From: Hujiaoplasma nucleasis
GTDB taxonomy: Bacteria; Bacillota_I; Bacilli_A; Izemoplasmatales; Hujiaoplasmataceae
Length of the DNA: 64,000 bases
Assembly (NCBI RefSeq): GCF_013745115.1
Contig: NZ_CP051151.1
Span: 124,001 to 188,000, forward strand
Direction: 5' to 3'
Under the pieces are notes generated by a model. That model ran no database searches. It saw nothing but the letters and a program-made list of their open reading frames with translations, and was not told the DNA's origin. This document shows, piece by piece, positions 53,378 through 60,900 of the stretch. A program made the position numbers and the translations under genes. Positions within the stretch are counted from its first letter, which is position 1; every line of letters begins with the position of its first letter.

Positions 53378-54001
53378 ATGAAGAAAAATTGTGCCAATTG
53401 TATTTATGGGAATATCCATTCTCAAGAGATAGTTTTAGAAGATAAGGCAATATTATTTCTTGAAGGACAAAGCTTAAAACATGTGTATTCAATCAACCAA
53501 GGTTATATTAAAATGAGTAAGTATACCGAAAATGGTGATGAGTATATTATTGGAGTTTTGGGGCCTGGAGATTATATTGCTCTTTTAGCTTTGCTTCAAA
53601 ATAAAGAGACTTACATTGCATCTGCGACTGCCTTGTCTAAGGTCGAACTAAGATCTATGGAAAAAAATGAAGTACTAAAAGCTTATCAATCAAATCAAAA
53701 ATTTAAAGAAATGTGTTTGAATTGTGCCATCACAAGATCCAATTTATTTCATAATCAACTATCCATATCAGCCAATACAGATATCAAAGAAAAAATTATA
53801 TTAATCTTATCGAACTTAGCCAATAAATTTGGTTACATTAATAACAAGAAAATGTACATTGACCTGCCATTTTCTAAGACAGTATTGGCAAACATTATTA
53901 ATGTTAGAAGAGAAACGCTTTCTAGATATCTATCTGTATTACAAAACGAAAAAATATTGAGTGTCAATAAGAATCAATATATATTACATTATGTGATTTA
54001 A
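53378..54001 (+). CDS. Crp/Fnr-family transcriptional regulator with four Cys
   Basis: About 207 residues: an effector domain (about 15-125), dimer helix, and HTH (about 165-194, FSKTVLANIINVRRETLSR). Cys at 5 and 8 (NCANC) and at 113 and 116 (MCLNC) could hold an Fe-S cluster or act as thiol sensors; spacing differs from Escherichia coli Fnr. The recognition helix RRETLSRYL has the R-E-x3-R pattern of Crp, which reads TGTGA half-sites. A perfect TGTGA-N6-TCACA site overlaps its own stop codon and lies upstream of the hemerythrin-PAS gene. Sensor of oxygen, NO or redox is the likely role. Confidence 0.9.
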   Translation: MKKNCANCIYGNIHSQEIVLEDKAILFLEGQSLKHVYSINQGYIKMSKYTENGDEYIIGVLGPGDYIALLALLQNKETYIASATALSKVELRSMEKNEVLKAYQSNQKFKEMCLNCAITRSNLFHNQLSISANTDIKEKIILILSNLANKFGYINNKKMYIDLPFSKTVLANIINVRRETLSRYLSVLQNEKILSVNKNQYILHYVI

Positions 54002-54034
54002 ATCACAGTCAAAATTGTATTACTCATTTATACT
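53992..54034 (+). promoter_or_regulatory. Crp/Fnr box and promoter of the hemerythrin-PAS gene
   Basis: TGTGATTTAAATCACA (53992-54007) is a perfect 16-bp palindrome of the TGTGA-N6-TCACA type used by Bacillus Fnr. A -10 box TATACT lies at 54029-54034 and no good -35 box is present. With transcription starting at 54041 the palindrome is centred at -41.5, the classical position for activation by this family. Confidence 0.82.
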
Positions 54035-54052
54035 TATATCGAGGTGAATAAA

Positions 54053-55255
54053 ATGAGTGAATTTATAAATAACCAAACTTTAGAAAGACAAGTTAAATTA
54101 AAAGACTTAATTAAAAAAATCCACCAAGGCATGCCTTTAGAAGAGGCTAAAGTCTTATTTAAGAAAGATTTTCAAGAAATATCTACAGATGAAATCGTTA
54201 AATTAGAACAAGCTTTAATGGATGAAGGTATGAGTATGGATGAAGTACAAAGCCTTTGTGATGTCCATGCAGCAGTGTTTGATGGGTCGATTACAGATAT
54301 TCATAAGCCGAAATCAATGATGAAAATACCTGGACATCCTGCTAAAGTTTTTTCTGATGAGAATCATAGAATATTGCAATTAATTGAGGAAGAAATACAA
54401 GCCTATCTAGGTAAAACAGATCCCAACTCCTTCCTGATGTTAAGAATAGGTTTCGAAAGACTAATGGAAATTAGTAAACATTATGAAAGAAAAGAAAATT
54501 TATTTTTCCCTGCATTGGAGAAAAAAGGTATTACATCTATACCTAAGGTTATGTGGGGTGTAGATGATGAAATTAGAGCAGATCTCAAGGAAGTTAAATC
54601 TTTATTAGATGACAAATCATCTAATTATCAAGTCATTGAGAAGAAGATTTTAAATGTTTTAGAACGAGTCAAAGACATGGTAATGAAAGAAGAGAATATT
54701 CTATTACCTAAATTAAGTGATATCATGACTTTTTATGATTGGATTATGGCAGACAAGGCAAGTGATGAAATAGGATATTTCCTAGAAAAACCTAAAGAGT
54801 CATGGGCTGTGAAGGAAGTAAAACAGGAAGAGGAAGATACAGTTCAGGGTGAAATTAAGTTTGATGCTGGGCATTTATCACAAATTGAATTAAATTCAAT
54901 CCTTAATACATTGCCTTTAGATATGACTTTTGTAGATAAAGATGGTCATGTTAAATATTTCACTCAAGGAAAAGAACGAATTTTTAATCGTCCTGTGACA
55001 ATTATTGGAAGACATGTTTCTTTATGTCATCCTCCAAAATCGGTTCATATCGTTGAAGATATCATCGAGAGTTTTAGAACTGGGAAAAAGGACCATGAAG
55101 ATTTTTATATTCAGATAAAAAACATGTTTGTTTATATTCGTTATTTTGCAGTAAGAGATAAGTTAGGACAATACCTAGGTACTTTAGAAATTACACAAGA
55201 TATAAAACCTATTAGGGATTTAGAAGGTGAAAAAAGATTGGTGAATGAATCTTGA
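54053..55255 (+). CDS. DUF438-hemerythrin-PAS protein
   Basis: About 400 residues. DUF438 (about 1-80, ending EVQSLCDVHAAVF), a hemerythrin-like helical bundle (about 95-245; HYERKENLFFPALE) and a C-terminal PAS domain (about 275-390; DKDGHVKYF, CHPPKSVHIVEDI). Proteins of this type are linked to oxygen or NO sensing and Fe-S repair. The usual His of the hemerythrin HDEIR motif is Asp here (WGVDDEIR). ATG 54053 is placed 5 bases after GAGGTGA. It is probably activated by the adjacent Crp/Fnr regulator and shares a transcript with the DUF454 gene. Confidence 0.9.
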   Translation: MSEFINNQTLERQVKLKDLIKKIHQGMPLEEAKVLFKKDFQEISTDEIVKLEQALMDEGMSMDEVQSLCDVHAAVFDGSITDIHKPKSMMKIPGHPAKVFSDENHRILQLIEEEIQAYLGKTDPNSFLMLRIGFERLMEISKHYERKENLFFPALEKKGITSIPKVMWGVDDEIRADLKEVKSLLDDKSSNYQVIEKKILNVLERVKDMVMKEENILLPKLSDIMTFYDWIMADKASDEIGYFLEKPKESWAVKEVKQEEEDTVQGEIKFDAGHLSQIELNSILNTLPLDMTFVDKDGHVKYFTQGKERIFNRPVTIIGRHVSLCHPPKSVHIVEDIIESFRTGKKDHEDFYIQIKNMFVYIRYFAVRDKLGQYLGTLEITQDIKPIRDLEGEKRLVNES

Positions 55256-55614
55256 GAATTCTTTATCTTAGTTTAGGGAGTATATCATTAGCCTTAGGTA
55301 CTTTGGGAGTTATTTTACCTGTTTTACCGACGGTGCCCTTTTTACTACTGACAACTTACTTATACTCTAAGTCATCAAATAAGTTTCATCAATGGTTTAT
55401 ATCTACTAGAATTTATCACTTATATATTGAAGGATTTATCCAGGATAGATCAATGACAAGAGAGCGAAAATGGGCCTTGTTATTATTTGTTGATATAATG
55501 TTGGCTTTAAGTTTTATACTAGTAGATAGTATCCTTGTTAGAGGATTGATTATTTTGATATTTGTTACTAAACACTATTATTTCTATAAGTATGTCAAAG
55601 TCATAAAACCATAG
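55252..55614 (+). CDS. DUF454 (YbaN-like) membrane protein
   Basis: About 120 residues with the DUF454 signature: SLALGTLGVILPVLPTVPF, then LTTYLYSKSSNKFHQW and KWALLLFVD. Three to four helices. Function unknown; YbaN is near redox or heme-related genes in several bacteria. The start is TTG 55252 overlapping the upstream stop (TTGA), preceded by GGTGA. Its stop codon lies in the terminator stem. Confidence 0.9.
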   Translation: MRILYLSLGSISLALGTLGVILPVLPTVPFLLLTTYLYSKSSNKFHQWFISTRIYHLYIEGFIQDRSMTRERKWALLLFVDIMLALSFILVDSILVRGLIILIFVTKHYYFYKYVKVIKP

Positions 55615-55637
55615 TTTTTCTATGGTTTTTTCTTTCC
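55605..55637 (+). terminator. Intrinsic terminator
   Basis: Stem AAAACCATAG/CTATGGTTTT (55605-55614 and 55620-55629) with a T5 loop and T-rich tail; includes the DUF454 stop codon. Confidence 0.9.
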
Positions 55638-55639
55638 TA

Positions 55640-55667
55640 TTGAGATAAAACAATTTTATGATACAAT
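55640..55667 (+). promoter_or_regulatory. Promoter of the thioredoxin reductase operon
   Basis: TTGAGA (55640-55645) and extended -10 TGATACAAT (TACAAT 55662-55667), 16-bp spacer. AGGGGGA stands before ATG 55694. Confidence 0.65.
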
Positions 55668-55693
55668 ATTTATGGAAACAATAGGGGGACCAT

Positions 55694-56602
55694 ATGGAAA
55701 ATATACTAGATGTTGTTATTATTGGTGCTGGACCTGGTGGATTGAGTGCAGCAATATATGCTAAAAGAGCCATGTTAAATTTTGTTATTCTTGAAAAATT
55801 TCTACCTGGTGGAGGCATAGCCAATACATTTGAATTAGAAAATTACTTAGGTGTTGGGCGTGTTACCGGCCTAGAAATGTCAGATATGATGTTGAATCAT
55901 GTTCATGCCTTAGATATAGAAATACAAAGTGAAGAAGTCAGAGAAGTAGAGTTCAAAGAAGAACTTAAAACTGTAGTCACAAATAAGCATACTTACAAGA
56001 CAAAAAATATTGTGATAGCTACTGGAGCTTCTCCAAGAAAACTTGGTTGTGAAGGTGAAGAAAGACTTTTTGGTCGTGGTGTATCTAATTGTGCTACTTG
56101 TGATGGTTTTATATATAAAAATAAGAATGTAATGGTTGTTGGTGGCGGTGATGTTGCTGTTGAAGATGCCTTGTACCTATCAAGAATGGTAAACAAAGTA
56201 TATTTAGTACATCGAAGAGATGAGTTAAGAGCAGTAAAATCACTTCAAGATAGATTATTTAAAATCGAAAATGTTGAAATATTATGGAATCATGAATTAA
56301 AAGAGATACAAGGTGAAGATTTTGTAGAAAGAGCATTAATTTATAACAATAAAAGTAATGAAGAAAAAATTATTTCTGTAGAAGGGATTTTTATAGCAGT
56401 AGGTTATAATCCTAATATAGATTATTTAGGTGATGGTCTAGATCAAACTCCCCAGGGCTGGATAAAAACAAATCAAAACTGTGAGAGTTCAATAAAAGGT
56501 GTATATGCAATTGGTGACATCAGAGATACAATATTAAGACAAGTTGTGACTGCCGTGAGTGATGGTGCAATTGCAATTTCAGACATCAGTAAGAATTTAT
56601 AA
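55694..56602 (+). CDS. trxB: Thioredoxin reductase (or close flavin disulfide reductase)
   Basis: About 302 residues, low-molecular-weight thioredoxin reductase type. FAD site IGAGPGGLSAAIYAKRA, redox-active CATC (CATCDGF, about 136-139), NADPH site VVGGGDVAVEDALYL and the second FAD motif YAIGDIRD are intact. It reduces thioredoxin using NADPH. Related ferredoxin-flavin reductases share this frame, so the electron donor is not certain. Ten bases before an orphan permease gene. Confidence 0.93.
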   Translation: MENILDVVIIGAGPGGLSAAIYAKRAMLNFVILEKFLPGGGIANTFELENYLGVGRVTGLEMSDMMLNHVHALDIEIQSEEVREVEFKEELKTVVTNKHTYKTKNIVIATGASPRKLGCEGEERLFGRGVSNCATCDGFIYKNKNVMVVGGGDVAVEDALYLSRMVNKVYLVHRRDELRAVKSLQDRLFKIENVEILWNHELKEIQGEDFVERALIYNNKSNEEKIISVEGIFIAVGYNPNIDYLGDGLDQTPQGWIKTNQNCESSIKGVYAIGDIRDTILRQVVTAVSDGAIAISDISKNL

Positions 56603-56612
56603 GAGTTGAATT

Positions 56613-57563
56613 ATGGTTTGGTATATTATCAAAAGAATCATCTTAGTTATTCTTGCTTTGTTTGTTATTATGACCACAGTTTTTATCCTTACTAGAGTAT
56701 CAATGTTACAAATTTGGTCCTTGCCACACCCAGTAAGTGAAGATTTTAAGATTGCATGGAATGACTATAAAATTTATCTCGATAATATCGTTAGTAGATG
56801 GGATTGGGGTGAAGATAAGTATTATACTCCTATTTGGGATTTAGTTTTAGAAAAAGCAAAGGTATCCTTAAAATATAACGTGATTGCTTTTGTTTTCTAT
56901 TTCTTTGGTGGGGTAAGCTTAGGAGTTGTCGCTGCATATTATAAGAATAAAACTGCGGATTATTTAATTTCTTTGTTTTCTATGTTATTTAATTCGATAC
57001 CTGGATTTGTTCTCATATTCTTTTTAATCTTATTATTTGGATATCATTTAAAGTGGTTTCCTCCACAAGAACCTTTTCAAAACGCAAGTTTATATAGAAA
57101 ATTCTTGGGTTTTTTTATTCCTGTATTAGCTCTATCTTTGGGACCTATGGGTAAAATTGCTCAAACAGTTAGAGGTGAGATTTTGGATTCAATGCAATCG
57201 CCTCAGTATTTATTATTAAGAGCAAAAGGACTAACAAAAAAACAAGCCTTTATTAGACATGGTATTAAGGATAGCATGGTGGTAATGTTGCCAGAAATTG
57301 TGCCTTTATTTGTTTATGTAATTAATATGTCATTTGTGATTGAATACACCTATAATATCAATGGATTGGCTAATTTATTCTTCAATGCCTTAATAAGTTT
57401 TGGTGGTGCAAACAATTCCATTTATGTGAATACACAAATTGCTGTTCCTGTTGCGGTATTGCTTGTAGGTGTAATTATGATATTTTCTTTAATTTCTGAT
57501 GTTACTCTTGCTTTTGTTGATCCAAGAATAGCGATAAGATCAAAAAAATCTAAAAAAATATAG
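56613..57563 (+). CDS. Orphan DppB/OppB-like ABC transporter permease
   Basis: About 316 residues with the N-terminal MVWYIIKRIILVILALFVIM helix and the permease block AQTVRGEILDSMQSPQYLLLRAKGLTKKQAFIRHGIKDS that contacts an ATPase (EAA loop). Oligopeptide permeases normally come with DppC, one or two ATPases and a binding protein; none is present. It shares an operon with trxB, an unusual partner. Only a weak GAGTTGA precedes the ATG. It may use ATPases encoded elsewhere, or have a different job. Confidence 0.88.
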   Translation: MVWYIIKRIILVILALFVIMTTVFILTRVSMLQIWSLPHPVSEDFKIAWNDYKIYLDNIVSRWDWGEDKYYTPIWDLVLEKAKVSLKYNVIAFVFYFFGGVSLGVVAAYYKNKTADYLISLFSMLFNSIPGFVLIFFLILLFGYHLKWFPPQEPFQNASLYRKFLGFFIPVLALSLGPMGKIAQTVRGEILDSMQSPQYLLLRAKGLTKKQAFIRHGIKDSMVVMLPEIVPLFVYVINMSFVIEYTYNINGLANLFFNALISFGGANNSIYVNTQIAVPVAVLLVGVIMIFSLISDVTLAFVDPRIAIRSKKSKKI

Positions 57564-57589
57564 GAAGAAGATACTTTTCTTCCTTTTTT
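57562..57589 (+). terminator. Intrinsic terminator
   Basis: Stem AGGAAGAA/TTCTTCCT (57562-57569 and 57577-57584), 7-nt loop and T-run; begins in the stop codon of the permease gene. Confidence 0.88.
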
Positions 57590-57596
57590 AATCTTA

Positions 57597-57625
57597 TTGT
57601 TTAGAAAAAAACTTAATGTTATAAT
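57597..57625 (+). promoter_or_regulatory. Promoter of the aldehyde dehydrogenase operon
   Basis: TTGTTT (57597-57602), 17-bp spacer, extended -10 TGTTATAAT (TATAAT 57620-57625). Confidence 0.78.
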
Positions 57626-57643
57626 ATTGGTGAGGTGAGTAAA

Positions 57644-59011
57644 TTGATAAAAAATATTGTTGAAAATCAAAGAACCTTTTATATGACTCATGTAAGTAAG
57701 CCCTATGAATTTAGAAAAAGAGCATTAAACTTACTCTATGAATCAATTCTTCTTCATGAAGATCAAATCAAAGAAGCCCTATTAAAAGACTTGAATAAAT
57801 CTTCTGGAGAAGCATATTTAACTGAAATAGGTGTTACTTTAAAAGAAATTAAATACTTACTAAAAAATCTCAAGAAATTTATGAAAACTAAATCAAGAAA
57901 AACAGAAATAACTAATTTTCCTGCTAAAAGTTTTATATCCCCACACCCATATGGTGTGACTTTGATTATGAGTCCTTGGAATTACCCTATTTACTTAAGC
58001 TTAGCTCCTTTAGCGGGTGCTATAGCTGCTGGTAATACCGTAGTGCTTAAACCTAGTAACTACAGTTCCAATACTGCTGATGTTATTGAAAAATTAATCC
58101 TGGCTGTTTTCAATGAATCCTATATTGCTGTTGTTAAAGGTGGTAGGGAAGAAAATCAAGATTTATTAAATCAAAAGTTCGATTATATTTTCTTTACAGG
58201 AAGTACTAATGTAGGAAAAATAGTCATGGAAAAAGCTGCAAAAAACCTAACTCCAGTTAGTTTAGAATTGGGCGGAAAAAGTCCTACTATTGTAACCAAA
58301 GAAGCTAAATTAGAGTTGGCTGCGAAAAGAATTATATTTGGAAAACTTATTAATGTTGGACAAACCTGTGTTGCTCCTGATTATGTCATAATAGATCAGG
58401 ATATAAAAACAGAATTTATAGGGTATTTAAAAAAATATATTAAAGAATTTTATGGCGATAATCCTCTTGAAAATGAAAACTTAGGAAAAATTATTAATCA
58501 AAAGCATTTTTTAAGATTAAAGAACTTAATGACTGATATGACTATAGCTCACGGTGGACAAAGTCAAGAAGAAACTTTAAAAATAGCGCCAACCATCCTA
58601 GATGAAGTTTCTTGGAATGACCCAGTTATGCAAGAAGAGATATTTGGTCCTATATTACCAATCATTACATATAAATCATTAGATGATGCTATACAACTTA
58701 TTCAATCAAAGCCACATCCATTAGCCTTATATTTGTTTACTCAATCAAAAACTGAAATTAAGAAAGTTCTTAATGAAGTTCAATTTGGTGGCGGTTGTAT
58801 TAATGATACCATTATGCAAGTTGCCAGCGATTATTTACCTTTTGGTGGTGTTGGAGATAGTGGCATGGGTTCATATCATGGGAAAGCTAGTTTTGATACT
58901 TTTACTCATTATAGATCAGTGATAAAGAAATCCAATTTAATCGATATACCATTGAGGTATTTTCCAATCTCAAAAGCTAAGGAAAAAATTGTTAAAAAGG
59001 TGCTAAAGTGA
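57644..59011 (+). CDS. Aldehyde dehydrogenase (class 3-like)
   Basis: NAD(P)-dependent oxidation of aldehydes to acids, about 455 residues. PWNYPIYLSLAPLAGAIAAGN, LELGGKSPTIV with catalytic Glu, and NVGQTCVAPDYV with catalytic Cys are intact; the short C-terminus and FGGVGDSGMGSYHG match the fatty-aldehyde (class 3/YwdH) type. TTG 57644 is chosen, five bases after GAGGTGA; GTG 57635 overlaps that site. Leads an operon with a Pr6Pr membrane protein and a hemerythrin-PAS paralog. Confidence 0.94.
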   Translation: MIKNIVENQRTFYMTHVSKPYEFRKRALNLLYESILLHEDQIKEALLKDLNKSSGEAYLTEIGVTLKEIKYLLKNLKKFMKTKSRKTEITNFPAKSFISPHPYGVTLIMSPWNYPIYLSLAPLAGAIAAGNTVVLKPSNYSSNTADVIEKLILAVFNESYIAVVKGGREENQDLLNQKFDYIFFTGSTNVGKIVMEKAAKNLTPVSLELGGKSPTIVTKEAKLELAAKRIIFGKLINVGQTCVAPDYVIIDQDIKTEFIGYLKKYIKEFYGDNPLENENLGKIINQKHFLRLKNLMTDMTIAHGGQSQEETLKIAPTILDEVSWNDPVMQEEIFGPILPIITYKSLDDAIQLIQSKPHPLALYLFTQSKTEIKKVLNEVQFGGGCINDTIMQVASDYLPFGGVGDSGMGSYHGKASFDTFTHYRSVIKKSNLIDIPLRYFPISKAKEKIVKKVLK

Positions 59012-59012
59012 T

Positions 59013-59663
59013 ATGAATAAATTATATTTTCACCAGGCTTTTAAGTTTTTAATTGTTTTATCAAGTGCCTTAGGTGTGATTTTGGCTATAGTTCACGCTG
59101 ATGATTCATTATATCCCTTGACATATTTTACCAATCAATCTAATTTACTAGTATTTTTAATTTACTTTTTTTATATTTTCTATTATAAAAAATATCAAGA
59201 AAAATGGATTACAATTATATACCAAGTAGTCTTGGCTATAGTCTTGACAGCGATAGTATACCATTTAATGTTAAGACCTTATATTGATCCTAAGACTTTT
59301 GGTGTTAATCCTTTTACTGATTTACTTGTCCATACTGTAACTCCAATATTGGTGGTTGTTGAGAGAATTATCTTTGGAAAAAAAGGTATCTTGCAAAGAA
59401 AACAAGCTTTATTATGGTTAACTTTCCCATTCTTATATTACCTTTTTGTACTTTTGTATGGTTTCTTAGGAGGAAGTTTCCATGCTGGAACAGATTATGA
59501 ATCTAAATATCCATACTTCTTTTTAAATATCAAAGAAGAAGGCATAGGATATTTCTTCTTTGTTATATCATTAATTTTAATGATTGGATATTTAATGGTT
59601 TTTATCAATCGCGTACTTTTGAATAGAAAGAGAAATGATCATGGAATTATTAAAGCTAAATAA
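59013..59663 (+). CDS. Pr6Pr-family membrane protein
   Basis: About 216 residues with six or seven helices and the family motif YPLTYFTNQSNLLV, followed by VYHLMLRP, NPFTDLLVHTVTPILVV and a C-terminal FLGGSFHAGTDYES. Pr6Pr relatives resemble FAR-17a/AIG1 lipid hydrolases, but bacterial function is unproved. Starts 1 base after the aldehyde dehydrogenase stop; overlaps the next gene by 23 bases. Confidence 0.88.
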   Translation: MNKLYFHQAFKFLIVLSSALGVILAIVHADDSLYPLTYFTNQSNLLVFLIYFFYIFYYKKYQEKWITIIYQVVLAIVLTAIVYHLMLRPYIDPKTFGVNPFTDLLVHTVTPILVVVERIIFGKKGILQRKQALLWLTFPFLYYLFVLLYGFLGGSFHAGTDYESKYPYFFLNIKEEGIGYFFFVISLILMIGYLMVFINRVLLNRKRNDHGIIKAK

Positions 59664-60816
59664 AGATAGAATAAAAAAAATCGATTTATTTATGAAGAGA
59701 TTGATTGAGTCTACAAGGACTGAAGAAAAAGTAAAAGTCTTTAGGGAATTTGAAAAAGATATAGAAGAAATGACGCCTTTAGACATGTTTTATTTGCATA
59801 ATTATGGAGATAAAACCGATTTATCAATCAATGAAATTAAATCAACAGCCAATAAATTTGTGAATGTTTTTTACAAAGGCTTGGAGAAATATTCAAGAGA
59901 TTTTAATCATATTTTATTAAAAAAATTATTTGATGAAAACCAAAAAATGGAAGAGCATCTCAATGTTTTAAAAGAGTACTATAAGAGTAAAGATATAAAA
60001 AAATATAAAGATGAATTGTTAGAGGGTTTTAAAAAGTGTTTAGAATTTGAATTAAAATTTATTAAATTTGAAAATATTATTTTTCCTCAGTTAGAACATA
60101 AACTACCTTCAACAAAACCCTTTGAAGTTTTATGGAGTTTACATGATGATGCTAGAAGTCAAATTAAAGACTTGATTAAATTACTAGAAAAAGATCTTGT
60201 TGATGAACGTTTAATTATTGAAAAAATAGGTGCATATTATTATTTGGTTTTTGGAATTAACCAAAAAGAAAGATTAATAATTATGCCTTTACTTGAAGAA
60301 CTGCACACAGAAGCAGAGTTAAATGCTTTATATAATGAATGTATAGATTATGGTTTTGTATTTATGGGTGAACAAAGTAAAATAAAAGTAAATATACCTA
60401 CCATAGATGAAAATCAATTTGTCTATAAGTCAATCACTGGTCAATTAAGTCAGCTAGAATTATCACTTATATTAAACAAAATCCCTATTGATATTACATT
60501 TGTTGATAAAGATGATAAGGTCACATATTTTAATAATAGAAAGGAAAGACATTTTCCTAGAAATCCTTCAGTTATTGGTAGACTCGTTAAACATTGTCAT
60601 CCGCCAAAATCTGTTCATATCGTTGAAGAAATAGTTGAAGATTTTAGAAATAACCGTAGAGATTCAGCTGAATTTTGGATTGAAATAAGGGGTGTGTTTC
60701 TTTACATCACGTATTATGCGCTTAGAGATCAACAAGGACAATATCAAGGAGTTTTAGAAGTGTCTCAGGATGTTAGCCACATCAGATCTTTGCAAGATCA
60801 AAAAAGATTGCTATAA
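59641..60816 (+). CDS. Hemerythrin-like/PAS protein, paralog of the gene at 54053
   Basis: About 391 residues. The layout matches the gene at 54053: N-terminal DUF438-like part, helical bundle, and C-terminal PAS with the same CHPPKSVHIVEEI signature (about residues 320-332). The bundle is more diverged: the HYERKENLFFP block reads KFIKFENIIFP (His lost), while the HDDAR block retains His (WSLHDDARS). The DUF438 CDVHAAVF motif is not recognisable. ATG 59641 fits the AAAGAGA site; ATG 59635 is an alternative. It ends an operon with an aldehyde dehydrogenase and Pr6Pr gene. Confidence 0.82.
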   Translation: MELLKLNKDRIKKIDLFMKRLIESTRTEEKVKVFREFEKDIEEMTPLDMFYLHNYGDKTDLSINEIKSTANKFVNVFYKGLEKYSRDFNHILLKKLFDENQKMEEHLNVLKEYYKSKDIKKYKDELLEGFKKCLEFELKFIKFENIIFPQLEHKLPSTKPFEVLWSLHDDARSQIKDLIKLLEKDLVDERLIIEKIGAYYYLVFGINQKERLIIMPLLEELHTEAELNALYNECIDYGFVFMGEQSKIKVNIPTIDENQFVYKSITGQLSQLELSLILNKIPIDITFVDKDDKVTYFNNRKERHFPRNPSVIGRLVKHCHPPKSVHIVEEIVEDFRNNRRDSAEFWIEIRGVFLYITYYALRDQQGQYQGVLEVSQDVSHIRSLQDQKRLL

Positions 60817-60825
60817 ATGGGCACC

Positions 60826-60886
60826 TTTAAATTGGCTCACAAATATGTTATAATGGAAATGATGACTTTGGTCATCATTTTTTTTT
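60826..60886 (+). promoter_or_regulatory. Promoter directly merged with a terminator hairpin
   Basis: TTTAAA (60826-60831), 17-bp spacer and extended -10 TGTTATAAT (TATAAT 60849-60854). The hairpin AAATGATGAC/GTCATCATTT (60857-60866 and 60871-60880) with a T-run to 60886 starts within the predicted first bases of the new transcript (near 60861). The AGGAGG of the next gene begins at 60887. The hairpin can end the upstream transcript, while the new mRNA would begin with a 5'-terminal stem. Confidence 0.75.
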
Positions 60887-60900
60887 AGGAGGTCAATTAA

